A stretch of DNA of 36,231 nucleotides from NCBI GenBank assembly GCA_014859265.1, contig JACUUN010000013.1, positions 1 to 36,231 of the forward strand, in the 5' to 3' direction. The stretch is from Coriobacteriia bacterium. GTDB lineage: Bacteria > Actinomycetota > Coriobacteriia > Anaerosomatales > SLCP01. A program made the position numbers and the translations under genes. Shown here piece by piece: positions 1 to 6,892 of this stretch (its first letter is position 1; each line of letters starts with the position of its first letter). Below the pieces are notes generated by a model that searched no databases, was not told where the DNA came from, and saw only the letters and a program-made list of their open reading frames with translations.

Positions 1-1
1 C

Positions 2-907
2 GGCGGGTACTGTCTGCTTGCCGTGCGCCGTGACGCGATGGCGGCCGCGCGGGAGGCGCTCGCGAGCGGGATCACCTGGGGTGACAGCGACGTCTTCGCG
101 TGCTGTCGTGAGCGCCTCGAGGCACGCGGGATCGCCGTAGCAACGCTCGCGCCACATCCCGACATCGACCTCCCCGAGGACCTGCCGCACTGGCAGGCAG
201 TCCACGCCGCATGGTACGAACCGCCGACCAGCCTCGCAGTGGTGGTCCCGACGCTCAACGAGGCCGACACTCTGTCTCCCCTGCTCTCGCGGCTACAGGC
301 CGAGCCGGTCGAGGTGTTCGTCACCGACGGCGGGAGTGCGGACGGCACGGCAGAGTTGGCGCGCGAGGCCGGTGCCACCGTGGTGGAGGCGGAGCGGGGA
401 CGCGCGACCCAGATGAATGCGGGCGCCCGCGTAAGCACGGCCGACGCGCTGCTCTTCCTGCACGCCGATACGCTGCCCGCCCCGGGTTTCGCGCGCGCAG
501 CGCTCGATGCGCTCGCCGACCCCGAGCTCCTGCTCGGCGCCTTCCGATTCTCCTTCGGGGCTGGAGCTTCGGCCACTCTGCGCCTCCTGCAGACCGGCAC
601 CCGGGTGCGCGGCTCACTCCTCCGCTTCCCCTACGGAGACCAGGGGTTGTTCTGCCGACGAGTCGCATGGCACGCGCTCGGCGGGTTCCCGCCGTATCCA
701 GTGATGGAGGACTACGAGCTGGTCCGGCGCGCCCGCAGGGCCGGCGAGGTGCGCGTGCTCGCACACGAGGCGGTCACCTCCGGCCGTCGCTGGCGCGAAT
801 ACGGGCCGTGGCGGTGGACGGCGCTCAACATGCTGACGGCGGCGCGATACGAGTTCGGCACCTCACCCGAAACCCTCGCGCGCTGGCGCGCTGCTCAGAA
901 GCGGTAG
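2..907 (+). CDS. Arsenosugar-type bifunctional glycosyltransferase (TIGR04282 C-terminus fused to TIGR04283), 5' partial
   Basis: The reading frame is open to the left window edge. The first in-frame residues, GGYCLLAV, match the end of the DGGYYLLG motif of the TIGR04282 nucleotidyl/glycosyltransferase-like family, so the GTG at 23 is internal and the true start lies outside the window. The following 60 residues (GITWGDSDVF, then HPDIDLPEDLPHW) are the usual TIGR04282 tail. From about visible residue 78 a complete family-2 glycosyltransferase of TIGR04283 type follows: VVVPTLNE, DGGSADGT near 109, RGRATQMNAG, the metal-binding region FLHADT near 154, and the acceptor-side PVMEDYEL. Both families are known from arsenosugar biosynthesis clusters, usually as separate genes. 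The product is probably cytosolic or membrane-associated and transfers a sugar in arsenosugar assembly; substrate unknown. It converges on and overlaps the 3' end of the phosphorylase gene by 13 bases. Confidence 0.85.
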   Translation, partial: GGYCLLAVRRDAMAAAREALASGITWGDSDVFACCRERLEARGIAVATLAPHPDIDLPEDLPHWQAVHAAWYEPPTSLAVVVPTLNEADTLSPLLSRLQAEPVEVFVTDGGSADGTAELAREAGATVVEAERGRATQMNAGARVSTADALLFLHADTLPAPGFARAALDALADPELLLGAFRFSFGAGASATLRLLQTGTRVRGSLLRFPYGDQGLFCRRVAWHALGGFPPYPVMEDYELVRRARRAGEVRVLAHEAVTSGRRWREYGPWRWTALNMLTAARYEFGTSPETLARWRAAQKR

Positions 908-1683
908 ACGAATCCCGAGTCGAACGGCGTCTCCCCGAGCGTCCGAAGCGCTCCTCCGACGAGCGCCCCGAACACCTGCTCGCTCGCGGCGATGTTCGCA
1001 TCGAGCGTCTCGACCGGCGTGGGCTCGTCGCGCACGCCGTTCGCGTAGTCCACGCCGAAACCGACGAGCGCGTACGGAATCTCCAGCTCGCCCGCGAGCA
1101 CCGCCTCAGGGCCTGCCGTCTGGCTGAGCGCCGTCACTCCGAGGCCACGCAGCCAGCCGACCTCGGCGCGGGAGTTGAAGCGCGGCCCGAGCATGTGGGC
1201 GTAGGTGGCCTCCCCCCGTACAGCGATGCCCTCGTTCATGCCAGCCTCGATCAGCGCGGCACGCAGCGAAGGCGAGAACGGTGAGCCGAAGATGTAGTGG
1301 CCCCGTCCCGGCTGCCCCTCCTCGGCAAAGAACGTGCACGCAGTACCATCCGGAAGTCGATTGTCCGGGAAGAACAGGTCGTCGAAGACGATTGCGGACG
1401 CCAGCGAAACGTCGGGGTCGACGATGCCGCACACCGTGGTCGCGATGATGGCGGCACACCCCAGCTCGGCAAGTGCCGTGATGTTGGCGCGGTGCTCCAC
1501 CATGGATGAGAGCCGCTCGTGACCGCGTCCGTGCCTGCGGACGAAGGCAGCGCTCACGTTTGCTCCCGAAACCCTTCCCTCGGCGATGTCGACCGCTCCG
1601 TACGGGGTCCCGATGCGCTGGTCCCCGTACCACTCAAAGTCGAAGTCCGCGTTCGTCCCGCCGATGATGCCGACTCTGGACAT
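895..1683 (-). CDS. MTAP/PNP-family nucleoside phosphorylase
   Basis: This 262-residue protein has the trimeric purine nucleoside/methylthioadenosine phosphorylase fold signature: an N-terminal phosphate loop GIIGGT, a central ATTVCG segment, LGPRFNSRAE (the MTAP GPRFSTRAE motif), a PEAVLAGE segment and the terminal VDYAN that aligns with the base-binding TDYD of MTAP. The second Asp of that motif is replaced by Ala and the usual NMT by SQT, so base or sugar specificity may differ from classical MTAP. The family cleaves a purine nucleoside with phosphate. In an arsenosugar locus such an enzyme could remove adenine from a dimethylarsinoyl-deoxyadenosine intermediate; that role is inference. 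The ATG at 1683 has GAGGAGG about seven bases upstream. It is the last gene of the minus-strand series. Confidence 0.8.
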   Translation of the reverse strand: MSRVGIIGGTNADFDFEWYGDQRIGTPYGAVDIAEGRVSGANVSAAFVRRHGRGHERLSSMVEHRANITALAELGCAAIIATTVCGIVDPDVSLASAIVFDDLFFPDNRLPDGTACTFFAEEGQPGRGHYIFGSPFSPSLRAALIEAGMNEGIAVRGEATYAHMLGPRFNSRAEVGWLRGLGVTALSQTAGPEAVLAGELEIPYALVGFGVDYANGVRDEPTPVETLDANIAASEQVFGALVGGALRTLGETPFDSGFVYRF

Positions 1684-1697
1684 GTCAGACCTCCTCG

Positions 1698-2546
1698 TCA
1701 CCGGAAGCGACGATACTCGTAGATTGCGAGCAGCGCGACGAGAGTCGCCGCGAGCGCGATGAGTCCGCGGCTCGCGCCGGGCGCGACTCCCGGACCGCCG
1801 AACACGGCTCTGAGAAGCGCGCCCGCCGCAGACGGAGCGAACACGGCTGCGGTCGCAAGAACAGCAAGCGCCACGATCCCTGCGGCCCGCAGCAGACGCC
1901 CGGCACTCCGCGAGGCTGCCCCTCGCCACTCGGCGAGTGCGCCGACCGCCAGACCGATCGCGCTGCCGCCCAGCAGCGCGATGGCCGTGTACTCGGCGGG
2001 CATAACGATTGCCGCGAGCAGGCCGCTCGACGAGCCCGCCAGCACGTCGAGCGCGCTACGGCGAACGGCGTTCATCGCGTCGCGCACCACCCAAGCACGC
2101 GGCGCCGGCCCCGAGCGGGCAACCATGTCGGCCGCCAGAGCCGCCGAGAACTCGGTGATCGAGGCGCAACGGGCCGCCGACTCGGCAGAGCCCTCGGTCA
2201 TGCCGCACTTGATGCTCCGGCAACATGTCGCCCCCCACTCGTCTTTGAACTTCTCGAGGAATTCGGCGGAGAGCTCCTCGGCGCGCATTCGCTGCGCGAC
2301 CGGTTCGAGCCCCTGCGAAGCCACGAACGCGGACAGGACCATGACACCGCCCGCGAGCGCGCCGCACACACACCCCGTGTTGCCGATTCCTGATGTGAAC
2401 CCCGAGCCGGCACCTTCAGCAAGCGGCGGTACTCCGGGGCGCGAGGAAAGACTGGCTAGCACGGCCTCGGCGCAGTTCCGCCCTTCGGTGTAACGCGACC
2501 GGGCAACATCACCGGCACACTCTCCCACGGATCGGTGGTCTCCCAT
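1698..2546 (-). CDS. C_GCxxG_C_C family redox protein with C-terminal membrane segments
   Basis: The first ~120 residues of this 282-residue protein carry the cysteine pattern of the C_GCAxxG_C_C family (TIGR01909): NCAEAV at Cys25, GCVCGALAGG at Cys59/61, CCRSIKC at Cys98/99/104 and Cys117. Members are small redox or metal-binding proteins, function poorly known. The remaining half (about residues 160-280) is unusual for the family: three hydrophobic stretches (AIVMPAEYTAIALLGG, AGIVALAVLATAAVF, LIALAATLVALLAIYEY) predict a membrane anchor, and the protein ends in a basic YRRFR. The ATG at 2546 lies two bases after the stop of the upstream membrane-protein gene, with a purine-rich site inside that gene, so translation is probably coupled. 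The neighbourhood suggests a redox partner for arsenical or sulfur chemistry at the membrane; this is inference. Confidence 0.75.
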   Translation of the reverse strand: MGDHRSVGECAGDVARSRYTEGRNCAEAVLASLSSRPGVPPLAEGAGSGFTSGIGNTGCVCGALAGGVMVLSAFVASQGLEPVAQRMRAEELSAEFLEKFKDEWGATCCRSIKCGMTEGSAESAARCASITEFSAALAADMVARSGPAPRAWVVRDAMNAVRRSALDVLAGSSSGLLAAIVMPAEYTAIALLGGSAIGLAVGALAEWRGAASRSAGRLLRAAGIVALAVLATAAVFAPSAAGALLRAVFGGPGVAPGASRGLIALAATLVALLAIYEYRRFR

Positions 2547-2548
2547 GC

Positions 2549-3529
2549 TCAGCGCCCCCTTCCGAGAGCGAACAGCACGGCACCCGGCAGCGCACTCAGC
2601 GCCACGACGAGAAAGAACAGTACCGAGCCAGTGACCGCGATGCTCGCCGGCACACCAGCCAGGCCGAAGAAGTACGCATACCCGGCCTCGCGCACACCGT
2701 GTCCCGATATCGAGATCGGGACCATAGTGACCGCCGAGATCACCGAGCTGTACACGATGCACTCACCGAAGCCGACCGGCTCACCGAGCGCCCGGAAGAT
2801 GCAGTAGTTCACGAGTGCCACGAGCAGCTGGAACGCGATCGACAGCACCAGTACCACAAATACCGCTCCCCTGCATCGCAGCGTCTCGTTCACGCCGCGC
2901 ACCGCCCGCACCGTCCAGTCGACCACGCCTTCGAACCGTGCACCCATCGCTTTGCGCATCATGATCTCGGAGCGCGACGGCGCAAGGAACAGCCCGATCA
3001 GCAAGCCCGATGCACCGATGGCGATGGCGACCGCCACCACCGCCTGCGGCCCGACGTTGGCAAACAGCAACCCGATGGCGGCGGTCAACCCGAGCCCGAG
3101 AGAGGCAACCAGCCGCTCGGCGATGACCGACGCCGCCCCCTCCGGGGCGTCATCGAGATCCCGGCCCGTGTCCCACGCCCGCACGACATCTCCTCCGACC
3201 GAGGTCGGCAGGAAGTTGTTGAAGAACAGCCCGACGAGGTAGTGCCGCGTGAGGCGTGCGAGGCCCAGAGTGTAGCCCCGGGCGCGCAGCAGCAGCTGCC
3301 ACTTGAACGCCGAGAGCACGACGGCCGCATAGACGACAGCGAAGGCCGTGGCAGTCCACACCGGATCGAGTGTCCGCGCGGCCGACACCACCTCGACCAG
3401 CGACACCCTGCCGAACACCAGGCCCAGCGCGATCGCGCTGACGAAGGCGCGAACGACCGTGCCACGCACGCTGACGGTCGGCGCTGAGCGGTCCACGTCA
3501 ACCGCTGATGTCTCGACGGCCTCGCTCAC
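2549..3529 (-). CDS. YbhN/AglD-type (lysylphosphatidylglycerol synthase TM region) integral membrane protein
   Basis: A 326-residue polytopic membrane protein with about eight hydrophobic helices. It has the family hallmarks of the UPF0104/LPG_synthase_TM group: FFNNFLPTSVGGDVVRAW in the first third, AERLVASLGLG next, and the late SISGHGVREAGYAYFF. It lacks the soluble aminoacyl-transferase domain of MprF, so it is not a lysyl-PG synthase. Members are linked to flipping or handling of lipid-linked glycans, but most are uncharacterised. The start is the GTG at 3529, whose bases overlap the TGA of the VTT-domain gene (GTGA), indicating tight coupling. Next to glycosyltransferase and VTT genes, a role in exporting a glycolipid such as an arsenosugar lipid is plausible but unproven. 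Confidence 0.8.
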   Translation of the reverse strand: MSEAVETSAVDVDRSAPTVSVRGTVVRAFVSAIALGLVFGRVSLVEVVSAARTLDPVWTATAFAVVYAAVVLSAFKWQLLLRARGYTLGLARLTRHYLVGLFFNNFLPTSVGGDVVRAWDTGRDLDDAPEGAASVIAERLVASLGLGLTAAIGLLFANVGPQAVVAVAIAIGASGLLIGLFLAPSRSEIMMRKAMGARFEGVVDWTVRAVRGVNETLRCRGAVFVVLVLSIAFQLLVALVNYCIFRALGEPVGFGECIVYSSVISAVTMVPISISGHGVREAGYAYFFGLAGVPASIAVTGSVLFFLVVALSALPGAVLFALGRGR

Positions 3530-4749
3530 GACTCTGACTCACCCGCAAGTTCCGGGTTTGCCGCCTTCGCGGCATCCCTCTGTGCCTGCAGCCGAGCCAT
3601 GAAGTACGGGCGCACGGTGGTGCCGGCAACGAACACAACCGCGGTGAACAGGAAGACGAGGAACAGCACGCGTACGCTGCCCGTCAGGTTCTGCCCGAGG
3701 TAGGAGTAGACGATGGTCGCCGGGAGCTGGCCCAGACCGGTGGCCCAGATGAACCGCCAGAAGCGGATCGGGGTCAGCCCGGCTCCATAGCTGATGATGT
3801 CGAAACTCACGAACGGCAGGAGACGCGCGATGAGGACTGCGCGGTCGCCATAACGCTCGAAGAATAGGTCGGACACCTCGAGTCCGGCACTCCCTCCCGC
3901 GAGCCGCTCAACCACCGGACGTCCGAACGAGCGGGCGATCCAGAAGCAGAGGGCCGCACCGGCCATCGCACTCAACCACGACAGGAGCGCTCCCCACGCC
4001 CACCCGAAGAGCAGTCCGTTGGAGAACGTCACCACGAACGCCGGCAGGGGCGCGACTATCGACTGGAGGATCATCAGCGCCGCGGAGACCACGGGCGCCC
4101 AGACTCCGAACCCGAGCAGGAAGTCTCGCACATACTCGATGTCGCCACGCGCGAGCACGTCGATCGCGGTGGCTACCCAGAGCTGGATGCCGGGCACGAG
4201 ATTGTACGCGAGGAATGCCGTCGCGATCACAACACTCGCAGTGATGATCTGCTTGCGCGAAACCAGGGGCGGCGGGGCGTCCGGCCCAAGCTCGGCCAGG
4301 GCCGCCTGCTGTTCCCGCCAACCCTTGACGGCCCACACGGCCCCGACGATGGTTCCTGCCGCGACGATCGCCAGACCCGGAATCACCATGGCCGAGGACG
4401 GGATGGTGTCCCGGAGCCCGAGTCCCTCGAGCCAGATGATAGCGACGGTCTCTGCGGCATACGGGCTCGTGAACAGCGTGTGTGCCACCGACACGCCACC
4501 TCCGACCGCGATGAAACCGACCGCGATTCGGGCGGCGCGCGCGCCAGCAGCTCCATGCCCGGTGTCCCGGACTGCGAAGTAGGTGGTAACGACCCCGGCG
4601 ATGATGCCGACCGTGATGAGCAGCGAGGTGCTGAACGCCATCGCAAAGGTGTTCATCTTTCCGAAGAACCATGCAGCCGAGAAGCCGCCGGCCGCAGCCA
4701 TCAGCATCGTTAGCACACCGGCACGCACCCTGTCGGGCAGAGCAGCCAT
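3526..4749 (-). CDS. TVP38/TMEM64 (VTT/SNARE-associated) family membrane protein with extra N-terminal helices
   Basis: About 407 residues. The C-terminal half (from about residue 200) is a VTT domain of the TVP38/DedA superfamily: PLPAFVVTFSNGLLFGWAWG, then a second conserved block ARSFGRPVVERL, RLLPFVSFDIISYGAGLTPI and a final GLGQLPATIVYSYLGQNL. These proteins are implicated in lipid scrambling or membrane homeostasis. The N-terminal half adds about five further hydrophobic helices not found in a minimal TVP38 protein. Two adjacent ATG codons exist (4752 and 4749); GAGGAGG sits one base before the first and four bases before the second, so 4749 is preferred. It follows a very long palindrome that separates it from the lipoprotein gene, and it is coupled to the YbhN-type gene by a GTGA overlap. 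Confidence 0.82.
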   Translation of the reverse strand: MAALPDRVRAGVLTMLMAAAGGFSAAWFFGKMNTFAMAFSTSLLITVGIIAGVVTTYFAVRDTGHGAAGARAARIAVGFIAVGGGVSVAHTLFTSPYAAETVAIIWLEGLGLRDTIPSSAMVIPGLAIVAAGTIVGAVWAVKGWREQQAALAELGPDAPPPLVSRKQIITASVVIATAFLAYNLVPGIQLWVATAIDVLARGDIEYVRDFLLGFGVWAPVVSAALMILQSIVAPLPAFVVTFSNGLLFGWAWGALLSWLSAMAGAALCFWIARSFGRPVVERLAGGSAGLEVSDLFFERYGDRAVLIARLLPFVSFDIISYGAGLTPIRFWRFIWATGLGQLPATIVYSYLGQNLTGSVRVLFLVFLFTAVVFVAGTTVRPYFMARLQAQRDAAKAANPELAGESES

Positions 4750-4764
4750 CATGCCTCCTCTCAA

Positions 4765-4809
4765 GCGACGGGCCGCACCAGCCGGGACCCGGCTGCTGCG
4801 GCCCGTCGC
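4765..4809 (-). terminator. 45-bp near-perfect palindrome between the lipoprotein and VTT genes
   Basis: The arms GCGACGGGCCGCA (4765-4777) and TGCGGCCCGTCGC (4797-4809) pair perfectly. After a single C-C mismatch the inner arms continue pairing to the centre at 4787, giving a stem of about 20 base pairs. No T-run follows on the minus strand; the Shine-Dalgarno site of the VTT gene follows instead. It could be a U-less terminator, an attenuator, or an mRNA-stabilising element protecting the upstream lipoprotein transcript. Confidence 0.7.
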
Positions 4810-4826
4810 CACCCTATGCGGAATCT

Positions 4827-5513
4827 CTACTTGAGCGCGAACGTGATCACGACAGAAGTGCCATCCGCAGGCAGCTTGTCGCCGTCGCCCCTGAACTCCA
4901 CCTTTCCGGAGTCGAAGGACTTCCACCCCACGTTGGCGTTGGAGGTGATGCCGGCCGCACAGGAGTCGAGACAGAAGAGGCAGCCCGTCTTGGCCTCGCT
5001 CTGAAACTCGTAGTTGCCACCGAACTTCGGCGCGAGCGACTGGCCGCCGAGCTCGCCCGTGCTGACCACCAGGTCGCCGATCGGATACTCGTTGCCGTCC
5101 CAGGCGATCGTGATGTCGAGTTCGTCACCCTCGACGGTCGTCCCGGCTGGCGAGTCCTTCTTGACGTTCTCGCCAGCCTCGGCGCCCAGCGCGAACAGCG
5201 CCTCGTTGAACTCGAGCGCGTCGCCACCCGCCCTGAAGATCGCTTTCTCGCCGTTGCTGCCGTTGGCACAGACCACGCCATGACGCGTCGGCTCGGTGAC
5301 CCACTTGCGGTTGACCTCGGCGTAGACGAGGATCGCGCCGTTCTCCTCGTCGACCACCATCGGGTTGTCCTTCGTCGGCTGGACCACCTGCTCGACAGCG
5401 GGCTCGTCCGGCTCATTGGTCTCGGGCTCGGTAACCGGTTCGGCCTGTGTACAGCCGGCGAGCATGAGGCCCGCCACGCCGAGAGCGAGGAGCGTGAGCG
5501 TCTTGCGGTACAT
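4827..5513 (-). CDS. YdjY-domain lipoprotein with a CxxCxxxC motif
   Basis: This 228-residue protein begins with a lipoprotein signal: MYRKT, a hydrophobic core and the lipobox LAGC at Cys21. An acidic, Pro/Glu-rich linker follows (about 22-50). Residues about 50-120 resemble the YdjY domain: NPMVVDEENGAILVYAEV, a RHGVVC segment and EALFALGAEAGENV. The C-terminal part contains GCLFCLDSCAAG with Cys178, 181 and 185, which could bind a metal or iron-sulfur cluster. It is expected on the outer face of the cytoplasmic membrane. The ATG at 5513 has AAAGGGG six bases upstream. It is the first gene of the minus-strand series and is transcribed divergently from arsS. Function unknown; a redox or metal-binding role in the arsenosugar locus is inferred from the cysteines and neighbours. 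Confidence 0.72.
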   Translation of the reverse strand: MYRKTLTLLALGVAGLMLAGCTQAEPVTEPETNEPDEPAVEQVVQPTKDNPMVVDEENGAILVYAEVNRKWVTEPTRHGVVCANGSNGEKAIFRAGGDALEFNEALFALGAEAGENVKKDSPAGTTVEGDELDITIAWDGNEYPIGDLVVSTGELGGQSLAPKFGGNYEFQSEAKTGCLFCLDSCAAGITSNANVGWKSFDSGKVEFRGDGDKLPADGTSVVITFALK

Positions 5514-5533
5514 TCGCGACCCCTTTCTGGCTC

Positions 5534-5557
5534 GGAACGCACTTGCCTATGCGTTCC
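5534..5557. promoter_or_regulatory. Inverted repeat, candidate operator
   Basis: GGAACGCA and TGCGTTCC form perfect 8-bp arms around an 8-bp spacer, 21 bases before the lipoprotein start in the 114-bp region divergent from arsS. The dimensions fit a dimeric regulator site. No regulator gene is present nearby, so the cognate protein is unknown. Confidence 0.5.
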
Positions 5558-5559
5558 AC

Positions 5560-5587
5560 TGATGCGAGAGTTAAGTAAAACGCATCA
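5560..5587. promoter_or_regulatory. Second inverted repeat around an AT-rich core
   Basis: TGATGCG (5560-5566) and CGCATCA (5581-5587) form perfect 7-bp arms around a 14-bp core, AGAGTTAAGTAAAA, which is strikingly AT-rich for this window. It lies two bases from the first inverted repeat. The AT-rich core may contain promoter elements for one or both divergent genes. Confidence 0.45.
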
Positions 5588-5627
5588 TACAGAGGCGCAC
5601 GCGAGCGCGCAACGTTGAGGAGGACCC

Positions 5628-6614
5628 ATGGAGGATCGTATGAGCACGTTCAAAGAGGTGATGTCCGAGTTCGATGTGGACCTCTCGGCCGAGAGCGTCG
5701 GGGTTCTCCAGGTCAACATCACGCGGCTGTGCAACCAGGCATGTGCCCACTGCCACGTTGACGCCTCCCCCACGCGGCGCGAGATGATGGACCGCCGGAT
5801 CATCGAATACTGTCTGGAGGTGCTCGAGACGCATCACGAGATCGGCGTGCTCGATATCACCGGTGGCGCTCCGGAGCTGCACCCTTACTTCAAGCACCTG
5901 GTGCGGCGCACCCGGTCGCTGGAACGGCACGTCATCGTTCGTCATAACCTTACCGTCACCCTCGATCCGCACCCCGTAACCGGCGAATCGATGAGATGGC
6001 TTCCGGCGTTCTTCGCAGAGCAGCGCGTCGAGCTGGTGTCCTCCCTGCCGCACTACCAACCCTATCTCACCGACCGGCAGCGGGGCAGCGGTGCGTTCGA
6101 GAAGAGCATTGAGAGCATGCGGCTCCTGAACGCCACAGGATTCGGGCGGACCGGCTCAGGCCTCGTCCTCAGCCTCGTCCACAATCCCGTTGGTCCCTAC
6201 CTTCCCGCCGACCAATGCTCGCTCGAGCGGGACTACCGGCGGGCGCTCGCCGACCTGCAGGGAGTCACGTTTGACCGCCTCTATGCGGTCACGAACATGC
6301 CGATCAACCGGTTCGCCCGCCAACTACGAGATCTGGGAGCGCAGGAGGAGTACCTCGAGCGACTTGGCTCTGCATGCAACCCCGCCGCCGCCCTCAACGT
6401 GATGTGCCGCACTATGGTATCGGTCGGCCCCGACGGTACCCTCTACGACTGTGATTTCAATCAGATGCTCGACCTGGCAATCGGGTCCGACCGGCCTGCG
6501 ACCATCTGCGACTTCGACGCGGAGCGGCTCAAGGGTCGGGAGATCCGCTTCGCTGACCACTGTTTCGGCTGCACCGCCGGGGCCGGAAGCAGCTGCGGAG
6601 GCGCAACCACCTGA
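5628..6614 (+). CDS. arsS: Arsenosugar biosynthesis radical SAM protein ArsS
   Basis: A 328-residue radical SAM enzyme. The [4Fe-4S]/SAM motif is CNQACAHC at Cys35, 39 and 42, followed by HVDASP, then the SAM-binding GGAPELHPYF and, later, VHNPVGPYLP and TNMPINRF. The C-terminal half has MCRTMVSVGPDGTLYDCDFNQM and the terminal HCFGCTAGAGSSCGG, all hallmarks of the ArsS family. The family acts on dimethylarsenical adducts of SAM during arsenosugar synthesis; some members elsewhere are selenoproteins, but this one uses Cys codons throughout. The start at 5628 has GAGGAGGA three bases upstream; an ATG at 5640 with GGAGGA four bases before it is a close alternative. Two positions I remember as Cys in relatives read His here (RHNLT and SLPHY). 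No arsM gene is visible in the window. Confidence 0.93.
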   Translation: MEDRMSTFKEVMSEFDVDLSAESVGVLQVNITRLCNQACAHCHVDASPTRREMMDRRIIEYCLEVLETHHEIGVLDITGGAPELHPYFKHLVRRTRSLERHVIVRHNLTVTLDPHPVTGESMRWLPAFFAEQRVELVSSLPHYQPYLTDRQRGSGAFEKSIESMRLLNATGFGRTGSGLVLSLVHNPVGPYLPADQCSLERDYRRALADLQGVTFDRLYAVTNMPINRFARQLRDLGAQEEYLERLGSACNPAAALNVMCRTMVSVGPDGTLYDCDFNQMLDLAIGSDRPATICDFDAERLKGREIRFADHCFGCTAGAGSSCGGATT

Positions 6615-6635
6615 CGCCCGCCGCCCGGACACGCA

Positions 6636-6667
6636 ACGGCCCCGGTGCGCGATGCCACCGGGGCCGT
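6636..6667. terminator. Bidirectional terminator-like hairpin between arsS and tRNA-Ser(GGA)
   Basis: ACGGCCCCGGTG and CACCGGGGCCGT form a perfect 12-bp stem with an 8-base loop between convergent arsS and the tRNA gene. There is no T-run on either side, apart from a short TTGCGTG on the minus strand. It probably ends both transcripts. Confidence 0.7.
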
Positions 6668-6679
6668 GAGTGATACGTC

Positions 6680-6772
6680 TGGCGGAGAGCGAGGGATTCG
6701 AACCCTCGATACGAGTTCAGCTCGTATACACGATTTCCAGTCGTGCGCCTTCAGCCTCTCGGCCAGCTCTCC
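6680..6772 (-). tRNA. tRNA-Ser(GGA)
   Basis: Read on the minus strand, the 93-base gene has a GGAGAGC acceptor arm pairing with GCTCTCC, discriminator G and an encoded CCA. The anticodon loop CTGGAAA gives anticodon GGA. A long variable arm (TACGAG...CTCGTA) and a GGTTCGAATCC T-loop confirm a class II serine tRNA. Confidence 0.96.
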
Positions 6773-6825
6773 GCATGCGCGCGCGGCCGTCGAGCGAGAC
6801 GGCGGCGCAGAAAGCAGCATCCGCG

Positions 6826-6831
6826 AGTATA
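6826..6831 (-). promoter_or_regulatory. Possible -10 element for tRNA-Ser(GGA)
   Basis: The minus strand reads TATACT 54 bases before the mature tRNA 5' end. No convincing -35 hexamer was found. A GCCGTC/GACGGC inverted repeat lies in the would-be leader. Confidence 0.3.
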
Positions 6832-6892
6832 CCGAGGATAGAGAGGGGCGGCAACGCGCATATCGCGCCCGCTCAGGGGAATACACCCCCTT

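Noticed and set aside
2699-3487. Long plus-strand open frame opposite the YbhN-type gene.
   Set aside because: Composition is His/Arg/Asp-rich as expected of antisense high-GC coding DNA, and no family motif is seen.
5628-6614. Possible selenocysteine form of ArsS, as some family members are selenoproteins.
   Set aside because: The frame has no internal TGA and all conserved positions are read as Cys codons.
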